NCBI GenBank assembly: GCA_903926565.1
Contig: CAIYJU010000206.1
Span: 1 to 53,104, forward strand
Reading direction: 5' to 3'
Origin: an uncultured Bacteroidales bacterium
Lineage (GTDB): Bacteria; Bacteroidota; Bacteroidia; Bacteroidales; FEN-979
DNA length: 53,104 bases
The notes under the pieces are model-generated. The model saw nothing but the letters and a program-made list of their open reading frames with translations. It was not told where the DNA came from and ran no database searches. Made by a program: the position numbers and the translations under genes. Shown one piece after another: positions 8,720 to 18,073 of this stretch; within the stretch, counting starts at the first letter, position 1; each line of letters opens with the position of its first letter.

Positions 8720-10915
8720 ATGGACAGGAAACAAGAAGCGTTTCTTCTCGAGTTGATATCCGACTTTAAAATCGAAGGTGCTGAACATCATAAGGTCATC
8801 ATCAATGGTTTGCTGAAGCTTGAGAAGTACCCTCCCGAAGAGATGATGAAACCCCTGATCGAGACAGTTTTCAGGGAGGTTCATAGTCTGAAGGGCGCCG
8901 CAAGGGCTGTCAACCAGACCGACATCGAACGATTGTGCCAGACAATCGAGGGTGTTTTTCATCTTGCAAAACAGGGGAAGTTAACCTTTACCACCCCCAT
9001 GTTCGATATACTTTACAAAGCTGTTGATATCCTCGGGGTGATGCTCCTTGAGGTTGAACAGAAAGAGAAAAGAATCGGTGCAAATATTTTATTGCAGCTG
9101 ATGAAGCGAATTGAAGCCATGCAACGGGTGGAGGAGACTCCTCCCGAAGTTGAAGAAGTGGTCTCTTCCGGCTCGTCTGATGTGGTTCAGAACCCCACAC
9201 CTGAACCTGTCCCGGAGCAAATACCATCCCCTCCTTTATCTGATCAGGCAACAAATAATGCAGAGGTTAATGAAATTACAGACAGCCCTGTTTCAGGCGA
9301 CACCGTCAGGATTTCAACATCAAAACTAGGTATTCTCTTGCGTGAGGCCGAGGAGTTTATTTCGGTAAAGGCCTCCCTTGGATTTTACATAAGGGAGATT
9401 CAAAAGATTCACAACCCCGAACTTGTCCCGCTGGTGAAAGACATGGATCGTTTTCATCGTTCCATGTCGCGAATGGTCGACGACCTGTTACTGGATATTA
9501 AAACCACACTCCTCTACCCTTTTTCAAGCCTTCTGGGGATTGTTCCTAAAATTGTGCGAGACCTTGGCAAATCTCATAATAAAGAGGTGAATCTTTCGAT
9601 CAGCGGATCAGAAATTGAAATTGACAGACGGATTCTGGAAGAGATCAAGGATCCATTGATACACCTGATCCGGAATTCCATCGATCATGGCATCGAAAGG
9701 CCGGAAAACCGAAAACAGGCCGGGAAATCACCAGCCGGAATTCTCGATATCACAGTCAGACAGGTATCTGGTCGTGAAGTAGAATTACATATACACGACG
9801 ACGGAGCTGGTGTTGACAAAGAGAAGGTCATTCAATCGGCCATAAAAACGGGGGTCATCACCAGCGACATAGCGTCAAAAATGACCGACACAGAGGTTTT
9901 TTCAATGATATTCAGGTCGGGAGTCTCTACCAGCCCATTCATCACCGACATCTCAGGACGGGGGCTCGGGATGGCTATTGTAGCTGAAAAAGTATCGAAA
10001 CTGGGCGGTTCCATTGAACTGATTTCCAGTCCAGACAAGGGAACAACTTTTATCATCACACTCCCCGTTACCCTTTCCACTTTCCGTGGCATACTGGTAA
10101 AGGTAAGCAACCAGCTGTTCATTATTCCGACAACAGCGGTTGAGCGGGCAGTCAGGGTAAATTTACAACAAATCAAATCGGTTGAATCAAAATATATCAT
10201 TACTCAGAATAATGAGAGTTTTGCATTGGTCAGGCTGGGTGATGTATTGGGGATTGCTCAGGTGAAAATAAAAAAGGAGGATGGCGGGCTCAAACCTGTC
10301 CTTATTCTTACCATTGCCCAAAAGCGGATCGCATTCATGGTTGATGAAGTAATTGGTGAGCATGAAGGTATGGTGAAGAATTTAGGACCCCAGTTGATCC
10401 ACGTCAGAAATATTGCCGGCGCAACTGTTCTTGGCGACGGGCGCGTGATTCCCATACTGAACATCCAGGAGTTGATGGAATCTGCCACACATATTTCCTA
10501 CACAATTAATCCGGGGGAATCTGGAATTGAACAGGAAAACCCGGATACTAATCATAAGCGTATCCTGGTTGCTGAGGACTCAATCACCCTCCGGTCGCTG
10601 CTCCGGAACATTATCGAATCATCAGGATACCAGGTAAAAACAGCTGTGGATGGAATGGAAGCATTTCAATTTCTGAAAAATGAGTCGTTCGACCTGGTCG
10701 TTTCCGACGTGGAGATGCCCAGGATGAACGGCTTTGATTTAACAGCCAGGATCAGGAGTGACAAAACACTGGAAGAAACGCCGGTGATACTTGTAACAGC
10801 GCTGGATTCAGCCGACGACCGCCAGCGGGGCATGGAATCCGGAGCCAATGCATATATCATCAAAGGAAGTTTTGAACAAAGCAACCTGATTGAGACAATA
10901 CACAGGTTATTGTGA
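8720..10915 (+). CDS. CheA-type histidine kinase with C-terminal receiver (WspE-like)
   Basis: This 731-residue kinase begins with an HPt domain whose motif EVHSLKGAAR places the phosphorylated histidine at H55. An acidic, proline-rich linker (about 135-195) replaces the usual P2 domain. The dimerisation and CheA-type ATPase domains follow, with LIRNSIDHGIERPENR, DDGAGVD and SGRGLGMAIV. A CheW-like regulatory domain spans about 450-590. A complete receiver lies at about 610-731, with the phospho-acceptor in VVSDVEMPRMNG. A CheA carrying one HPt, no obvious CheY/CheB-binding P2 and its own receiver is the WspE/FrzE type, typical of systems that do not control flagella. The gene follows the receptor by nine bases. 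Confidence 0.92.
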   Translation: MDRKQEAFLLELISDFKIEGAEHHKVIINGLLKLEKYPPEEMMKPLIETVFREVHSLKGAARAVNQTDIERLCQTIEGVFHLAKQGKLTFTTPMFDILYKAVDILGVMLLEVEQKEKRIGANILLQLMKRIEAMQRVEETPPEVEEVVSSGSSDVVQNPTPEPVPEQIPSPPLSDQATNNAEVNEITDSPVSGDTVRISTSKLGILLREAEEFISVKASLGFYIREIQKIHNPELVPLVKDMDRFHRSMSRMVDDLLLDIKTTLLYPFSSLLGIVPKIVRDLGKSHNKEVNLSISGSEIEIDRRILEEIKDPLIHLIRNSIDHGIERPENRKQAGKSPAGILDITVRQVSGREVELHIHDDGAGVDKEKVIQSAIKTGVITSDIASKMTDTEVFSMIFRSGVSTSPFITDISGRGLGMAIVAEKVSKLGGSIELISSPDKGTTFIITLPVTLSTFRGILVKVSNQLFIIPTTAVERAVRVNLQQIKSVESKYIITQNNESFALVRLGDVLGIAQVKIKKEDGGLKPVLILTIAQKRIAFMVDEVIGEHEGMVKNLGPQLIHVRNIAGATVLGDGRVIPILNIQELMESATHISYTINPGESGIEQENPDTNHKRILVAEDSITLRSLLRNIIESSGYQVKTAVDGMEAFQFLKNESFDLVVSDVEMPRMNGFDLTARIRSDKTLEETPVILVTALDSADDRQRGMESGANAYIIKGSFEQSNLIETIHRLL

Positions 10916-11008
10916 CAATGCCCTGAATCCAACCACAAAAAAGGAGGACTTATTCCTTCTTCGCGGAAAGAAAGGGTCAGGGGAATATTCTGAAAGAAAA
11001 TTATTTTC

Positions 11009-12076
11009 ATGCCAGCACAGAGGAAAATACGGGTTTTAATTGCAGAAGACACACTGGTCGGGCAGCATTTGCTGAAAGGCATCCTGGCTGATGATCCAAG
11101 ATTTGAGGTCATTGGGATTGCAGGCAATGGGAAAGAGGCTGTTGATTTTGTCACTAAACATCTCCCGGACGTTGTCAGTATGGATATTTACATGCCGGAA
11201 ATGGATGGAATTGAAGCTACCCGGCGCATCATGCGCAACTCACCGGTTCCCATCGTTATTGTCAGCAGTTTCTACGATGCGAATGAAGTAAAAATGTCAT
11301 TCAACATCCTTGAAGCAGGCGCATTAACAATCCTGCCAAAACCACACGGCCCGATGCATCCGGAATTTAATCAAACAGCGCGGACATACCGGAACACCCT
11401 GAAAATGATGTCGGCAGTAAACGTATCCAGGACTTCCAGGCGCACCGACCGTTCGCCTGAGGTGGCACGCACGCCAGTTGCACCGGCCACCGTCCGAACC
11501 GCCAGCGCACCAAAAATCATTGCCATTGGCGCATCTGCCGGTGGGCCCCAGGCCATTGAGGCCATTCTGAAAGGGTTACCGGCCAGTTTGCCTGTTCCCG
11601 TTTTGATCGTTCAGCATATCGATGCCCACTTCGCTGAAGGATACTGCGATTGGTTAAACTCCAGGTCCGCGATGCCGGTTCATATTGCCATCAACGGAGA
11701 GATCATGTTGCCCGGCCATGTTTACCTTCCTCCCGGCGATCATCATCTGGGAACAGAGCGTGAAAACATCATTACTGTCACAAAAAATCCGCCGGAAAAA
11801 GGGCTGAGGCCCGCTGTAAGCTACCTGTTTAAAAATGTAAATGCAGTTTATGGAGGAAATTCCGTATGCATACTTCTCTCAGGAATGGGTACAGATGGTG
11901 CTGCTGAATTAAAAACACTACGCGATGCCGGCGCCCTTACGATTGCACAGGATGAATCCAGCTCGCTGGTACATGGTATGCCCGGCGAAGCGATCCGCCT
12001 GGGAGGCGCAGCGGAAATCCTTTCTCCTGTGGAAATTGCACATAAAATTATTGAGATTGTTAAACCCGTAAAATAA
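11009..12076 (+). CDS. cheB: CheB-type receptor methylesterase with receiver (WspF-like)
   Basis: This 355-residue protein has an N-terminal receiver (about 7-125, D59 as phospho-acceptor) and, after a basic proline-rich linker, a C-terminal CheB methylesterase domain. The Ser-His-Asp catalytic residues are visible: S176 in IGASAGGPQAI, H203 in IVQHIDAHF and D296 in SGMGTDGA. It removes methyl groups from, or deamidates, the receptor and so sets adaptation. The upstream gap of 93 bases contains AAAAGGAGGAC and other purine-rich runs but no clear promoter. The gene ends six bases before a receiver-kinase gene. Confidence 0.93.
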   Translation: MPAQRKIRVLIAEDTLVGQHLLKGILADDPRFEVIGIAGNGKEAVDFVTKHLPDVVSMDIYMPEMDGIEATRRIMRNSPVPIVIVSSFYDANEVKMSFNILEAGALTILPKPHGPMHPEFNQTARTYRNTLKMMSAVNVSRTSRRTDRSPEVARTPVAPATVRTASAPKIIAIGASAGGPQAIEAILKGLPASLPVPVLIVQHIDAHFAEGYCDWLNSRSAMPVHIAINGEIMLPGHVYLPPGDHHLGTERENIITVTKNPPEKGLRPAVSYLFKNVNAVYGGNSVCILLSGMGTDGAAELKTLRDAGALTIAQDESSSLVHGMPGEAIRLGGAAEILSPVEIAHKIIEIVKPVK

Positions 12077-12082
12077 CCAGAA

Positions 12083-13336
12083 ATGCAAACATCGTATCAG
12101 ATTTCTTTGGGAAAGGGCTACATCATGGCCGTGGAGGACTCCATGGTTCAGGCCAAAAAATTAAAGAATTTCTTTGACAACAACAACATCAATAATGTCT
12201 TCTTCACAAATGCAATCGATGCTTATGCTGCTGCTCTTGAAAACGTCCCCCTACTAGTTATCAGTGATATCGTGATGCCCGGAATGGACGGGTATGAATT
12301 CTGCTCCAAACTCAAAACACATCCAACCCTCCGTGAAATCCCTGTTATTCTCCTGACCTCTCTCAGCGATCCGTTGGATATTATCAAAGGGCTGCAGGCC
12401 GGGGCCGACAACTTCATCACCAAACCCTATGAAGAGCAATACCTGCTTTCCAGAATTCACTATCTACTGGCCAACCGTGACCTAAGAAGTGAAGGTTCTG
12501 CTGAGATGGTCATGGAAATCATGTTCCGGGGCGCGAAATATAAAATCAACTCCGAAAAAAAGCAGATTCTCGATTTGCTCCTCTCAGTTTACGAAGCTGC
12601 CGTTGAACGGAATGACCAGCTGATCACAACCCAACAGGAACTCCAGGCATCCAACGAAAGCCTGATGGCAGTCAACCAGGAACTTGATGCTTTTTCAGCG
12701 ACGGTCTCCCATGATTTACGGGCACCGCTCAATGGGGTTGCCGGCTATTCGCAAATCCTCCAGGAAACCTATTCAGATGTACTGGATGATGAAGCCAAAG
12801 AGTATCTGGAAAGAATCATCAATTCTGCATTTGCCATGTCAAAACTCATTGATGACCTGCTGCAGTTTTCTCGCTCAGGAAGAACTGAAATCAGCACAGA
12901 AACTGTTGATCTCAGCGCAATGGCAGAAGAGATTACCAGGGATATCATCGGGCGGGATCCGGAAAAAAAGGCAGTTTTCAACATTAAAGAGGGGCTGCTT
13001 GCCAATGCTGATCCAAACCTCATCCATGTTGTGCTTGTCAATTTGCTTGGAAATGCATGGAAATACTCAGGCAAGGTAGATCATCCGGTCATCACATTCG
13101 ACAAGGTCATATCTGGCAGAGATACTGCATTCTTTATCAGGGACAATGGCGCCGGATTCGACATGTCAAAATCGGATAAGCTATTCAACCCGTTCCAAAG
13201 GCTTCACACAAATGAGGAATTTGCGGGAACCGGAGTTGGTCTTGCAACTGTTAAACGAATTATCGAAAAGCATGGAGGCTCTATCTGGGCAGAATCGGAA
13301 CCGGGTAAAGGGGCGACCTTCTTTTTTACTTTGTGA
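12083..13336 (+). CDS. Receiver-histidine kinase, probable output of the Wsp-like system
   Basis: This 417-residue soluble protein has a receiver at about 12-130 (D62 as phospho-acceptor in VISDIVMPGMDG), a coiled-coil linker, a HisKA helix with TVSHDLRAPLNG (H210) and a HATPase domain with NAWKYS, DNGAGFD and GTGVGLATV. It occupies the position that the diguanylate cyclase WspR takes in Pseudomonas wsp operons, directly after cheB. The receiver could be phosphorylated by the CheA-REC protein and so switch kinase activity on or off. A second possible start at the internal Met15 would truncate the first strand of the receiver, so the upstream ATG is preferred. No DNA-binding domain is present. 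Confidence 0.88.
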   Translation: MQTSYQISLGKGYIMAVEDSMVQAKKLKNFFDNNNINNVFFTNAIDAYAAALENVPLLVISDIVMPGMDGYEFCSKLKTHPTLREIPVILLTSLSDPLDIIKGLQAGADNFITKPYEEQYLLSRIHYLLANRDLRSEGSAEMVMEIMFRGAKYKINSEKKQILDLLLSVYEAAVERNDQLITTQQELQASNESLMAVNQELDAFSATVSHDLRAPLNGVAGYSQILQETYSDVLDDEAKEYLERIINSAFAMSKLIDDLLQFSRSGRTEISTETVDLSAMAEEITRDIIGRDPEKKAVFNIKEGLLANADPNLIHVVLVNLLGNAWKYSGKVDHPVITFDKVISGRDTAFFIRDNGAGFDMSKSDKLFNPFQRLHTNEEFAGTGVGLATVKRIIEKHGGSIWAESEPGKGATFFFTL

Positions 13337-13385
13337 AAATCCGGATCAACCTTTAATTTAACGATCACCATCTGAGAATATTTCA

Positions 13386-13404
13386 TGTTAAATCTGTTTT
13401 AACA
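13386..13404. promoter_or_regulatory. Short inverted repeat upstream of PAS kinase
   Basis: TGTTAAA and TTTAACA form 7-bp arms around TCTGT, ending 17 bases before the ATG at 13421. Its position in the 84-base gap is suitable for an operator or a small translation-controlling hairpin. A match of this size can occur by chance in AT-rich spacers, so the functional call is weak. Confidence 0.25.
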
Positions 13405-13420
13405 CTTCAGAATCCGGCCT

Positions 13421-15373
13421 ATGAATGAAGAAAACCTGATCGCAATAGAGAACCTTGAAATCATCTTCAACACAAGTCCTGACGCTGTTCTGATCAGCCG
13501 GCTGTCCGACGGAATTATTATACGCATCAACGACGGATTTACCGCCAGTACAGGTTTCACGCGTGAGGATGTTATCGGCAAATCCAGTATCGATATCAAC
13601 CTTTGGAACAATCCGGCAGACCGGATAAAATTTACCGAATCGTTTGACGACAATGGCACTTGTCAGAATTTCGAGGCACTTTTTCAGCGAAAGGATAAAA
13701 GCCTGATTGCAGGATCGATCTCTGCAAAAATAATGATGCTTCAGGAAATACCACACGTCATCAGTGTTACCCGCGACATTTCAGAAAAGAAACGTGCCGC
13801 ATCGGAAATTATCCGCGCGAAACAGTTGCTTGAAATGGCCTTGCTTGCTGCCGGTGCCGGTACCTGGGACTGGGATATCCCCGGGCACAAGCTCCAATGG
13901 TCTGATGAACTTTATGCCCTGTTCGGACTTGACAAGCAGGGGACCATGGCCAGTTTTGAATCATGGACCGGGGCACTTCATCCTGATGACAGGGAACTGG
14001 CGGCAAGCCGGATCGAAGAAGCAATCAAAAACAAAACTCCACTGTCCAGCGAATACCGCATTGTTCATCCGGGCGGAGAAATCAGGTGGATCAGTGCACT
14101 GGGAGATACATTTTATGACACTGCAGGCGAACCTTTACGAATGACTGGCATATGCATCGACATTACCGACCGCCGGCGTGCAGAAGAGGAACTCCGTATT
14201 GATATTGCCGCCCGGGTTCAGGCTGAACACGACCTTCAGGAGAGCAGAAACAGGTACCGTGACCTGGCAAATCTGCTCCCGCAAATAATCTTTGAAACAG
14301 ATCACCTTGGAAACCTGACATACCTGAATAAACAGGCGTATAAAATGTTCGGGTATGATGACAATGAACAGGTACTGGGTAAGCCTTCTCTGAAATTTCA
14401 TATCCCGGAAGAGCGGGACAGGGTAATCAATAGTATTAAGGAACGAATTGCCGGAAGAACTGTTCCTGACAATGAATACACCATGCTCCGCAAGGATGGG
14501 TCTACCTTTCCTGCACTCGTATACTCCCAGCAGTCAGTGAATGACACCGGACTTGCAGGTTTACGGGGGATCATTGTTGACATCAGCGAACGCAAAAAGG
14601 CAGAGGAAGTGATTAAAAAAATGAATCTCACCCTTGAACAGCGTGTTAAAGAACGTACTCAGGAACTTGAGACCATGAACACGACACTCCAGTTCCACAT
14701 TAATGAAATTGAGCAGTTTACTTATGTCACCTCGCACGACCTCCAGGAACCGTTAAGGACTCTTTCCACTTTTTCCCAACTGCTCACAGATGGATTTGCT
14801 GATAAACTGGACGACGATGGCAACAAATACATTGAATTTATTTACAAGTCATCCATCAGGATGAGTACTTTGGTGAAGGGGTTACTCGACTATGCATTGC
14901 TTGGACAGGAGAGTGCTGTTACCCTTGTTGATTGCAGTAAAATTATGCAGGAGGTTATTGCCGACATGAACGATTCCATTGAAAAGTCGGGCGCAATAAT
15001 AAATTATCGGGATCTTCCTGAAATATATGGATATGAAACTGAATTAAGAATGTTGTTCCAAAACCTTTTAGGCAATTCACTGAAGTTTAAAAAAGCTGAA
15101 AATATCCCTGTTATAAATGCATTTGCTGAAAAAACAGACAAACAATGGTACTTTACTTTTGAAGACAATGGAATCGGCATTGAAGAAAAGGATAAAGAAA
15201 AGATCTTTGTCATCTTTAAAAGAATGCACAACAGGAGTGATTATGAAGGTACCGGCATCGGGCTTGCGCATTGTAAAAAAATAGTGGAACTGCATCATGG
15301 CAGAATTTGGGTCGAGTCTGCAAAAGACGGCGGATCCAAATTCAGATTTACCATTCCGGTTTCAGGTTTTTAA
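13421..15373 (+). CDS. Triple-PAS sensor histidine kinase
   Basis: This 650-residue soluble kinase has three PAS domains, at about 8-122, 135-252 (a PAS_3 type with TWDWDIPG) and 275-392, each ending in the usual I-x-D-I-(T/S) element. A coiled coil with ERTQELETMN leads to the HisKA helix, EQFTYVTSHDLQEPLRTL, where H439 is the predicted phospho-acceptor. The HATPase domain shows GNSLKFKK, EDNGIGIEEKDKEK and GTGIGLAHCKK. The last 230 residues are nearly the same as those of the kinases at 16062 and 23089, so the three arose by duplication and differ mainly in their sensors. An 84-base gap separates it from the preceding gene, so it may have its own promoter. Confidence 0.9.
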   Translation: MNEENLIAIENLEIIFNTSPDAVLISRLSDGIIIRINDGFTASTGFTREDVIGKSSIDINLWNNPADRIKFTESFDDNGTCQNFEALFQRKDKSLIAGSISAKIMMLQEIPHVISVTRDISEKKRAASEIIRAKQLLEMALLAAGAGTWDWDIPGHKLQWSDELYALFGLDKQGTMASFESWTGALHPDDRELAASRIEEAIKNKTPLSSEYRIVHPGGEIRWISALGDTFYDTAGEPLRMTGICIDITDRRRAEEELRIDIAARVQAEHDLQESRNRYRDLANLLPQIIFETDHLGNLTYLNKQAYKMFGYDDNEQVLGKPSLKFHIPEERDRVINSIKERIAGRTVPDNEYTMLRKDGSTFPALVYSQQSVNDTGLAGLRGIIVDISERKKAEEVIKKMNLTLEQRVKERTQELETMNTTLQFHINEIEQFTYVTSHDLQEPLRTLSTFSQLLTDGFADKLDDDGNKYIEFIYKSSIRMSTLVKGLLDYALLGQESAVTLVDCSKIMQEVIADMNDSIEKSGAIINYRDLPEIYGYETELRMLFQNLLGNSLKFKKAENIPVINAFAEKTDKQWYFTFEDNGIGIEEKDKEKIFVIFKRMHNRSDYEGTGIGLAHCKKIVELHHGRIWVESAKDGGSKFRFTIPVSGF

Positions 15374-15405
15374 TTGTAAAATGTCATAACCAAATTCTTT
15401 ACACC

Positions 15406-16065
15406 ATGCATATTAAAACATCTGATCAGGAGGAGTTGATGCTTGGAATAGGAAACTATTCATGCAACTGGGGAGCGCACATTTGCGGACTCTATGAAAA
15501 TCAACAGGAGCGCGATGAAATCATTTTCGGGTTTCTTAAGCAGGGCTATTTAACCGGCGATCTGCAGCTGTATTGCCCGGTGGAACGCACCCCTGAAGAA
15601 TTTTACCGTGATTTTGGCGATTATTGCCCGCAATGCAGCAATCACCTGCATGATACCAGCCACTTCGACCTTAGATCAGCAAAGGAGCTGTATTATCCCG
15701 AAGGTGTATTCGACCCCTGGTACATGGATCAATCTCTTGCAAAATATTATGCCTGTTCACAGGAAAAGGGGAAACGTAATATCCGTGCTACGGCTGAGAT
15801 GTCGTGGGCCCTTGAGGCCATTCCCGGTGTAGAATTCCTCATGGCTTACGAGGCCCGGCTCAACTATTTTATTCCGGGGAAACCATGGATCAGCATATGC
15901 ATGTATGACGTAACCAAATTCTCAGGTAAAGCCATCATGAATGTGCTCAGAACCCACCCGTTCGCAATAAATGGCGGGATCATTACACAAAATCCATATT
16001 TTGTCCACCCGGATCAGTGGCTGGCTGAAAATGCTCCTCAGTTTTTAACCAACAAGCAACAATGA
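15406..16065 (+). CDS. MEDS-domain (DcmR-like) sensory protein
   Basis: This protein of about 219 residues is a single MEDS domain, the sensory module named from methanogens and methylotrophs and found in the dichloromethane regulator DcmR. Typical parts are GAHICGLYENQQERDEII, then FGFLKQGY, and MSWALEAIPGVEFLMAYEAR. Several Cys and His residues sit at 75-85, in the stretch YCPQCSNHLHDTSHF. There is no output domain. Its stop overlaps the next kinase start by four bases (ATGA), so it probably works as the detached sensor of that kinase. The start is uncertain: ATG at 15406 is used, but ATG at 15439 has a better ribosome site, AGGAGG at 15428-15433, and would give 208 residues. Confidence 0.75.
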   Translation: MHIKTSDQEELMLGIGNYSCNWGAHICGLYENQQERDEIIFGFLKQGYLTGDLQLYCPVERTPEEFYRDFGDYCPQCSNHLHDTSHFDLRSAKELYYPEGVFDPWYMDQSLAKYYACSQEKGKRNIRATAEMSWALEAIPGVEFLMAYEARLNYFIPGKPWISICMYDVTKFSGKAIMNVLRTHPFAINGGIITQNPYFVHPDQWLAENAPQFLTNKQQ

Positions 16066-18062
16066 ACATGGACCGGCCATTACACGACCTTTTTCTCCTG
16101 ACGACCAGCATGTCTCAGCTGAAAAACAAGGAAGAAGTTATCGGGCTCTTTACAGAAGGCATCAATACTATTTTCCCATTGTGGAAAATCAACTGGCACA
16201 CAGAAGAAGTATCTCTGCCTGATCCAAATTTCCCGGTGTGCACACGTACTCAAACTTATGGATTTATCTGTTTTAGCAAAACTTTGGAACAAGATCAGGA
16301 ATCCTTTGCTTTGTTACAAAATGCCACACAAATGCTTGCCATTCTGCTTGAAAAGCTCGTTATGGAGAGCTTGCTGAACGATCAGAAAAACCATCTTAAA
16401 ACTCTTGTTGATGAGAAAACCAGTGAACTCGCAGCTCTGAATGAAGAATACGAAATGATCAACGAAGAGCTGACCGAAGGAAATGCAAATCTGAGGGAGA
16501 TAAACGAACAGCTTGCCGCTGAAATCAAGGTGCGGCAACAAGCTGAAGATGAATTACAAAAAAACCGGGTCCTTCTTTGCGAAACAGAACGAATGGCAAA
16601 AATCGGCGGGTGGGAGTTTGATGTGAATACATTTCAGCAGACCTGGACAGAGGAGACCTTTCATATCCTGGAAATTGACACCTCCCAGGGAGCGCCGGTT
16701 GTTCCCCAGGGACTGCAATTATTCGCTCCCGGTTCCAGGGCCAAAGCAGAACTGGCGGTTCAGCGCGCCATTCAATTTGGTGAACCTTATGATGAAGAGT
16801 TGGAAATTATTACCACGAAAGGAAACCATCGCTGGGTTCGCGCCATGGCGAAGATCAACCGTGAGAAAGGCGTTACCGTCAGCGTATCTGGAACTTTTCA
16901 GGATATCACCGAACAGAAGCAGATGGAGGAGGACTTAAAGCAAAGCGAAGAACGCTACAAATCCTTTTTCGAGCGAAATGAGTCTGTGATGTTGCTTATT
17001 CATCCTGAGAATGGCGATATCGTGGATGCAAATCCATCAGCTTGCAAATTCTACGGAATGGATTATACAGAAATTTGCCGTACCAGTATCTTTAGCATTA
17101 ACATACTTCCCCGTGAAGAAGTGATTAAAGAAATGCAACGTGTCAGGAATGAAAAACACAAACAATTCCACTTTAAACACCATGTAGCCAATGGCGAAAT
17201 CAGGGATGTAGAGGTTTATTCCACCCCTATTACTTTTTCCGGCACAACCCTGCTGTACTCCATAATTCATGACATTACCGACCGGAAAATTATTGAAAAC
17301 AAACTAATTAATCTTAATGAAACCCTTGAAGTCCATGTGGCTGAGCGTACACGCGAACTCGAGACAATTAACAAGGAACTCTCTTTTCATCTCAGGGAGA
17401 TTGAGCAGTTTACATTTATTGCCTCCCATGATCTTCAGGAACCGCTGCTTACGATTTCAAACTTCACACAAATCCTCAAGGATGAGTACGCTGGCAAGTT
17501 AGATGAAGTTGGAAATAAATCCATTGAGTTTATTTCAAAATCGGCCGACCGTATGAGTAACCTTGTAAAAGGCCTGCTGCTCTATTCCTTACTGGGAGAA
17601 GAGAGTCTCATAACACCCGTAGATTGCAACATGGCTGTTAATGACGTTCTTGCTGATCTTGATTCATCGATCAGGAAAAGTAACGCTACGATCACCATCA
17701 GCGAATTACCAACAGTGAATGGCTTTGATTCAGAATTGAGAATTTTATTCCAGAACTTATTGATGAATGCAATCAAATTTCATCGGAAGGATGTTTTTCC
17801 CGAAGTGAAAATTTCCGCGGAAAGAAACAGTGATGAGTGGACCTTTTCCGTTGAAGACAATGGCATTGGAATCGAAGAAAAGGACAAAGAGAAGGTATTC
17901 ATCATTTTCAAGCGGCTGCATAACCGGGACGAATACGGGGGAACCGGGATCGGACTTGCACATTGCAAAAAGATCGTAGAATTGCATGGTGGAAAAATCT
18001 GGGTTGAATCCGTAAAGGATAAGGGATCAATCTTTAATTTTACAATCCCTTTTAACCATTAA
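16062..18062 (+). CDS. PAS-PAS sensor histidine kinase coupled to the MEDS protein
   Basis: This 666-residue soluble kinase starts with a region of about 100 residues that resembles a degenerate GAF domain, then a strong coiled coil (about 105-168, rich in Glu, Leu and Asn). PAS domains follow at about 172-287 and 295-408. The HisKA segment EQFTFIASHDLQEPLLTI gives H456 as phospho-acceptor. The HATPase domain has MNAIKFHRK, EDNGIGIEEKDKEKVF and GTGIGLAHCKK. The kinase module is a close paralogue of those at 13421 and 23089. The start codon overlaps the stop of the MEDS gene, which suggests that the two proteins are made in fixed ratio and interact. Confidence 0.9.
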   Translation: MNMDRPLHDLFLLTTSMSQLKNKEEVIGLFTEGINTIFPLWKINWHTEEVSLPDPNFPVCTRTQTYGFICFSKTLEQDQESFALLQNATQMLAILLEKLVMESLLNDQKNHLKTLVDEKTSELAALNEEYEMINEELTEGNANLREINEQLAAEIKVRQQAEDELQKNRVLLCETERMAKIGGWEFDVNTFQQTWTEETFHILEIDTSQGAPVVPQGLQLFAPGSRAKAELAVQRAIQFGEPYDEELEIITTKGNHRWVRAMAKINREKGVTVSVSGTFQDITEQKQMEEDLKQSEERYKSFFERNESVMLLIHPENGDIVDANPSACKFYGMDYTEICRTSIFSINILPREEVIKEMQRVRNEKHKQFHFKHHVANGEIRDVEVYSTPITFSGTTLLYSIIHDITDRKIIENKLINLNETLEVHVAERTRELETINKELSFHLREIEQFTFIASHDLQEPLLTISNFTQILKDEYAGKLDEVGNKSIEFISKSADRMSNLVKGLLLYSLLGEESLITPVDCNMAVNDVLADLDSSIRKSNATITISELPTVNGFDSELRILFQNLLMNAIKFHRKDVFPEVKISAERNSDEWTFSVEDNGIGIEEKDKEKVFIIFKRLHNRDEYGGTGIGLAHCKKIVELHGGKIWVESVKDKGSIFNFTIPFNH

Positions 18063-18073
18063 ATTTTGATTCT

